Shown here one piece after another: positions 59,963-64,000 of a stretch of 64,000 nt of DNA; the stretch's first letter is position 1, and each line of letters opens with the position of its first letter. The translations under genes were made by a program, and so were the position numbers. This DNA is from Legionella micdadei (GTDB lineage Bacteria > Pseudomonadota > Gammaproteobacteria > Legionellales > Legionellaceae), in assembly GCF_000953635.1 (NCBI RefSeq), contig NZ_LN614830.1, positions 3,240,501 to 3,304,500 of the forward strand, written 5' to 3'. The notes beneath the pieces are model-generated. The model saw only the letters and a program-made list of their open reading frames with translations, had not been told where the DNA came from and did not search any database.

Positions 59963-60814
59963 ATGGTAAAAATTTCAGCAACCTCTGTGGGTACTCTTTA
60001 TATTGTTGCCACACCAATCGGTAATCGTGAGGATATCAGTTTACGTGCGATAACTACGCTTAAATCCGTGGATACGATTTTAGCCGAAGATACGCGTCAC
60101 TCTGGCCAACTGCTTGATTCATTAGGAATCAATAAGCCCTTACTTTCTTTACATGCCCATAATGAGGCCACTAAGGCAGAGGCCATTATTGAAACCTTAC
60201 AACAAGGTAAATCTTTTGCTTTAATCAGTGATGCAGGCACACCGCTCATCAGTGATCCCGGTTTTCCTCTTGTTCGCCTTGCGCGCCAAAAGCAAATTCC
60301 AGTTGTACCCATTCCAGGTCCCTGTGCTTTGATAACTGCTCTTTCAGCAGCTGGAGTACCTTGCGATACGTTTACTTTTGTTGGCTTTTTGCCAGCCAAA
60401 CAAACCGGTAGACGAGCCAAACTCGAATCGTTAAAAGCGAGTGAACACACTATCGTATTTTATGAATCGACGCATCGAATTCTCGATTGTATAGACGACA
60501 TTATCGAAGTATACGGGCAAAACTATGAGATGGTTGTTGCTAAAGAGTTAACAAAAACCTTTGAACATTTTATAAGTGCGGCAGCTCAAGAAATTAAAAA
60601 TTGGTTTCTTGAAGATAAAGCGCGTTGTAAGGGTGAATTTGTTTTGGTCTTGCCTAAAAAGGAGGAGGAGGGTGATGCCAATCGAAAAGAACAAGAGATC
60701 TTATCTTTATTGGTTAAAGAATTACCTCTAAAGCAAGCGGTGAAAATTGCGAGCGAATTGACCCAAAGAAATAAAAATGAATTGTATAAATTAGCTTTAA
60801 AATTAATAAGTTAA
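59963..60814 (+). CDS. rsmI: 16S rRNA (cytidine-1402-2'-O)-methyltransferase
   Basis: The 283-residue tetrapyrrole-methylase-fold enzyme has GTLYIVATPIGNREDISLRA near residue 9, AEDTRHSGQLL near residue 40, ISDAGTPLISDPGFPLV near residue 93 and PIPGPCALITALSAAGVP. It methylates the ribose of C1402 in 16S rRNA. The length is normal. It is divergent from lpoA with a 40-base spacer that must hold both start regions. Confidence -1.
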   Translation: MVKISATSVGTLYIVATPIGNREDISLRAITTLKSVDTILAEDTRHSGQLLDSLGINKPLLSLHAHNEATKAEAIIETLQQGKSFALISDAGTPLISDPGFPLVRLARQKQIPVVPIPGPCALITALSAAGVPCDTFTFVGFLPAKQTGRRAKLESLKASEHTIVFYESTHRILDCIDDIIEVYGQNYEMVVAKELTKTFEHFISAAAQEIKNWFLEDKARCKGEFVLVLPKKEEEGDANRKEQEILSLLVKELPLKQAVKIASELTQRNKNELYKLALKLIS

Positions 60815-60898
60815 CTAAAAAACCCTGGTCGTTAAAAGCAGATACCTAAACTCAAGAGAAGGTTTATACTTATACTTATTGAGATAGGAGGATCCGAA

Positions 60899-62089
60899 AT
60901 GAAGGGTAAGCAGTCTAAATCTAAGCAACGACATTCGCAAAGCTTCGCGGGAAAAAATCGTCCACCCTTCGAATGCATTGCTCTTGTATTGCAAGGCGGC
61001 GGCGCACTCGGCTCGTATCAAGGAGGTGTCTATGAGGCGCTGGCAGAAGCAGAACTCCATCCTGACTGGGTTGCCGGAATCTCGATTGGTGCCATTAATG
61101 CCGCAATTATCGCTGGAAATCCTCCTAAAGAAAGGGCATCTAAACTCAAACGTTTTTGGGAAACCATTACGACAAACCCTTTACTGGACTGGACCACCAT
61201 TTCCGGGCAATTTGCTCCCAGAGGTGATTGGGCCCGTGGATTATTCAATAATCTGAGTGCGATGTTTACTCTAATGAGCGGCACAACCAACTTTTTTATA
61301 CCTCGTATTCCCGCTCCATTCTTCCATCCTGATGGTACCGTTGAAGCAACCAGTTTTTATGATACCAAGGAGCTTAAAGCAACGCTTGAGCGTTTTGTTG
61401 ATTTTGATCGGATCAATCATGGTGAAACTCGTTTTAGCGTCGGTGCTGTGAATGTATGCTCAGGTAATTTTATTTATTTCGACAATAATCGTGAGATCAT
61501 TCGTCCCGAACACGTGATGGCAAGTGGATCGTTGCCCCCAGGATTTGCTGCAACTGAAATCGACGGTGAATTTTACTGGGACGGCGGGTTGATTTCTAAC
61601 ACACCATTACTATGGATTGTTGATGGTGACACTCGTCAAGACACGCTCGCTTTTCAAGTTGACTTATGGAGTGCTCGTGGAACAATACCGCGTAATCTTA
61701 GGGGAGCTATGACCCGCCAGAAAGAAATTCAATATTCTAGCCGAACTCGTGCGGCAACCAATCAATTCAAACGCCTCCAACAAGCTCGATGTGCACTCTC
61801 TAAATTGCTTACAGAATTACCAAGCGAATTACAGGAAACTGAAGAAGCGAAGATCTTAAAAAAAATAGCCGATCATAAAGTGTATAATATTGTCCAATTG
61901 ATTTATCGCGCACAACAATATGAGAGTTATTCCAAAGATTATGAATTTTCTCGGCTAACAATGAACGAACATTGGAAAGCGGGTTATTACGATGTCACAC
62001 ATACCTTAAAACACCCTCAAATTTTTCAACGGCCAAGTAATAAAGAGGGGGTTTTTACCTTTGACTATACAAGCCAAAGCGAACGGTGA
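60899..62089 (+). CDS. Patatin-like phospholipase
   Basis: The 396-residue protein has the oxyanion-hole motif LQGGGALGSYQGGVYEAL (residues 31-48), the nucleophile Ser62 in GISIG and the catalytic Asp228 in DGGLISN, the full Ser-Asp dyad of patatin-like lipases. A C-terminal segment of about 150 residues (a DUF3734-like region) is present. AGGAGG precedes the ATG by seven bases. It has no signal peptide. Legionella has several patatin-like proteins, some of them effectors; this chromosomal RssA-type protein lacks an obvious export signal and may be cytosolic. Confidence -1.
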   Translation: MKGKQSKSKQRHSQSFAGKNRPPFECIALVLQGGGALGSYQGGVYEALAEAELHPDWVAGISIGAINAAIIAGNPPKERASKLKRFWETITTNPLLDWTTISGQFAPRGDWARGLFNNLSAMFTLMSGTTNFFIPRIPAPFFHPDGTVEATSFYDTKELKATLERFVDFDRINHGETRFSVGAVNVCSGNFIYFDNNREIIRPEHVMASGSLPPGFAATEIDGEFYWDGGLISNTPLLWIVDGDTRQDTLAFQVDLWSARGTIPRNLRGAMTRQKEIQYSSRTRAATNQFKRLQQARCALSKLLTELPSELQETEEAKILKKIADHKVYNIVQLIYRAQQYESYSKDYEFSRLTMNEHWKAGYYDVTHTLKHPQIFQRPSNKEGVFTFDYTSQSER

Positions 62090-62130
62090 CATTAATACAG
62101 TTACAAAATTAATGGGCGAGCCACATGAGG

Positions 62131-62187
62131 GGAGCACGGCCTAACAGAGGATTTACACGAAAAAGCCCTCTGTTAGGCTGCGGCTCC
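62131..62187. terminator. Long hairpin between convergent genes
   Basis: GCCTAACAGAGG (62139-62150) and CCTCTGTTAGGC (62167-62178) pair perfectly. A further GGAGC/GCTCC pair (62131-62135 / 62183-62187) extends the stem past a small internal loop. It is placed between convergent stops and likely serves as a bidirectional terminator despite lacking a T-tract. Confidence -1.
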
Positions 62188-62199
62188 AAAGCTAGATGC

Positions 62200-63816
62200 T
62201 TATAAAGAGGATCCTGTCCCTAGTAATAAACTTTGGGATTCAGCTGGTGCATCTTCCATTTCGATATTCGAATCAACTGTCTCCCCCTTAGCATTTTCCT
62301 CTAGATGTTTGGTATAAGCACTATACAATTGATACCCTATATACGCTGCAGTCAGCACTAGTGCAGCTTCCCAACAAATAGCATAAGTGACAATAAATAA
62401 CGTTGGCATCAGCACGTTTTTCGCCATAGTAATAATGAACTCATTACGAGCCTGCACATAAGCCTGGGTAGCAGCAGCAAGTTCTTCTTGAGTGATTTCG
62501 CTTTTATGGATATTCGCATACTCAAGTTGAAGGCTCTTTTCCTGGTATTTTTTATAAGCACCCGCTGATAAGTACATTGCTACAGCAAAAGTACAAATCG
62601 CATAGCAAGCAATCACCATTGCCGGAGCTGTAAATATCATGGATGCAGAGAAACCGACAGCCAATAACATCGCGGCAGCGCTATTAAACCAAAACTCTGA
62701 ACTTAAGGCTTGCCAGCCTATGTCTAGCTGATCGATCTGTTTCTTTAATAACTGGCAATGTTGCGCGTATTCTTTCCTTTTCTCGTCATCCAGATCTTCG
62801 TTTTGCAGCTCCCTCAAGTAGAACGCCAGATCCCGCTCTAATTGCGATTTTTTTGTTCGATACTCGTTTTGAGCCAAATGTCGCTGATAAATGAACCAAC
62901 AAAAATCAAAGAATAGAAACCCAACTACGATCCATCCAGTAACGGGATCGGGTATACCAACCAGTGAATTGTAATTCGTGATGAAATTGACGCTACCCCA
63001 TACCACATCATTTATCATGACTGGATGGCGTTTATACAGCTCACTTTTGAGACGCATCCACCAATCATAATCTTTATCTGATCGCTCCGCCTTCGATCCG
63101 TAGGTATGTTTAATCAACATAGCGGCATTTAATATAAAGCGGAAAGCAAAGAAACCGACGCTTAATACTTTGAGGGTAGCGTTTGGTGTTTCGAGAATAT
63201 CAACGATGCGATCAGCATCGATTTTCCTACCAAAAATACTGCCAAGTCGATCAAGCAATTCCAAGTCCCGTGCTAAAAGAAACGACTTGGTTATACTGGT
63301 GCGGCAGAAAAACCAATAAATACGATAGATGTTACCAGTAGACACCAGATCGCGAATTTTTGATACTTTTGTAGGCGCTGTTAATAATTCAATTAAGTTC
63401 TTAGAAATTGTTTTCCCAAGATAGTCGAAAAACGAGTCCTCGCTCGCCTTATCTTTTTTAAGTTTTGTGGGTTCGTTTGGTTTGGTATCGCCTCTTTTTT
63501 GCAAACGTTTTTTTATTTCTAAACGTAACTTTAAAAATTCATCAGCTTTTCCGTCTTGCCCATAAGCACGATGAAAATTTTGCAGCATAATGCAGCAGTA
63601 ATAGCAATAAAACCAAAAGATTTCTCGATTTATCTCGTCTTTTTTAAGGCGTTCGAATAATAGCTCGTACTCTTTTCGAATTAGTTTTTCATTAGAGGCT
63701 AGGAATCCATAGTGATGGGTTTGGGCTCTTTCTTCAGCGTCAGCAAAACTTCTAACGTTTGCAAAAAATTGGTGCTTATCATCAGCGAACTCTTCATAAT
63801 ATTCTTCAAAAGCCAT
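62200..63816 (-). CDS. Membrane protein with acidic C-terminus, putative Dot/Icm effector
   Basis: The 538-residue protein starts with an acidic, aromatic segment (MAFEEYYEEFADD) and a helical N-terminal domain. Hydrophobic segments occur near residues 225-240, 295-310, 375-395, 400-420 and 465-495. The last 30 residues (SNIEMEDAPAESQSLLLG) combine an acidic cluster with a hydrophobic end, a typical Dot/Icm signal pattern. I recognise no domain. The ribosome site before the ATG is weak and the upstream 184 bases are very AT-rich. Membrane effectors of this kind are common in Legionella; effector status is inferred. Confidence -1.
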   Translation of the reverse strand: MAFEEYYEEFADDKHQFFANVRSFADAEERAQTHHYGFLASNEKLIRKEYELLFERLKKDEINREIFWFYCYYCCIMLQNFHRAYGQDGKADEFLKLRLEIKKRLQKRGDTKPNEPTKLKKDKASEDSFFDYLGKTISKNLIELLTAPTKVSKIRDLVSTGNIYRIYWFFCRTSITKSFLLARDLELLDRLGSIFGRKIDADRIVDILETPNATLKVLSVGFFAFRFILNAAMLIKHTYGSKAERSDKDYDWWMRLKSELYKRHPVMINDVVWGSVNFITNYNSLVGIPDPVTGWIVVGFLFFDFCWFIYQRHLAQNEYRTKKSQLERDLAFYLRELQNEDLDDEKRKEYAQHCQLLKKQIDQLDIGWQALSSEFWFNSAAAMLLAVGFSASMIFTAPAMVIACYAICTFAVAMYLSAGAYKKYQEKSLQLEYANIHKSEITQEELAAATQAYVQARNEFIITMAKNVLMPTLFIVTYAICWEAALVLTAAYIGYQLYSAYTKHLEENAKGETVDSNIEMEDAPAESQSLLLGTGSSL

Positions 63817-64000
63817 AATTTCTCAACCCATCAAAAAAATGAACACCCCGTGGGAATATAAAACTTATTATTCTATTTTGCAATAGACGAAACATTATGT
63901 ATTTATTTTTTGCATATTGATTACTAAATGTTGCTCATGTTGTGTTAATATTTTTTTATTAGAATATTATTCAAACATTTCATAGAAGTTTTAAGAATGG
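63817..64000. other. AT-rich region at the right edge
   Basis: 184 bases upstream of the leftward membrane-protein gene. It is very AT-rich and presumably holds its promoter. An ATG at 63997 might begin a rightward gene beyond the window, but nothing supports it here. Confidence -1.

Noticed and set aside
63950-63975. GTTAATATT followed by a second AATATT, considered as a PmrA site
   Set aside because: The second half does not fit the consensus and spacing is wrong in very AT-rich DNA.

Overview
The window looks like chromosomal DNA of a gammaproteobacterium of the Legionella group. The DNA is AT-rich. A conserved block (fre-ubiD, rho-trxA-rsmE, parC, the full atp operon, dolP-diaA-yraN-lpoA/rsmI) is interleaved with four large proteins that have no metabolic signature but look like Dot/Icm type IV effectors: helical repeats, a lipid-kinase-like motif set and acidic C-termini. 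A sequence resembling the Legionella PmrA operator lies upstream of one of them. From memory, the same neighbourhood (rsmE ... effector ... atp operon) lies in the origin-proximal part of the L. pneumophila chromosome. The species cannot be fixed from the sequence. The sugar genes would suit the L. micdadei/L. maceachernii group, where I recall the branched octose yersiniose A being reported in the LPS.

Region 1 (about 1-22,530) is a surface-polysaccharide island. It encodes a YerE-like ThDP enzyme (cut by the window edge), an SDR reductase, a GtrB/ArnC-like polyprenyl-phosphate glycosyltransferase, an LPTM/AglD-type membrane protein, a UGM/amine-oxidase-like FAD enzyme and four very large GT-C-like membrane proteins. 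One of these four is broken by a single extra T. The island also has an AlgI/AlgJ-like O-acetylation pair, CDP-glucose 4,6-dehydratase, the GDP-L-fucose pathway (manC, gmd, fcl) and a GT2 transferase. Together they suggest a cell-surface glycan built from L-fucose and a CDP-linked, possibly branched-chain, deoxy sugar. It would be decorated in the periplasm from undecaprenyl-phosphate sugars and by O-acetylation.

Region 2 (22,671-30,620) is housekeeping: hspQ, a small membrane protein, fre, ubiD, rho, trxA, rsmE, fumC and a glycerophosphodiesterase. Region 3 (30,777-44,035) holds a 1525-residue repeat protein behind a PmrA-box-like site, tRNA-Leu(CAG) with a near-consensus promoter, psd, a 930-residue MavQ-like putative phosphoinositide kinase, an MFS carrier, and a 1112-residue helical-repeat protein whose stop overlaps the carrier's start.

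Region 4 (44,195-62,090) holds parC, a TudS-like DUF523/DUF1722 protein behind a spacer with DnaA-box matches, the nine-gene atp operon, a small basic protein, two BON lipoproteins, diaA, yraN, lpoA, rsmI and a patatin-like phospholipase. The window ends with another putative effector-type membrane protein (62,200-63,816). I saw no rRNA, insertion sequence, prophage or CRISPR array.
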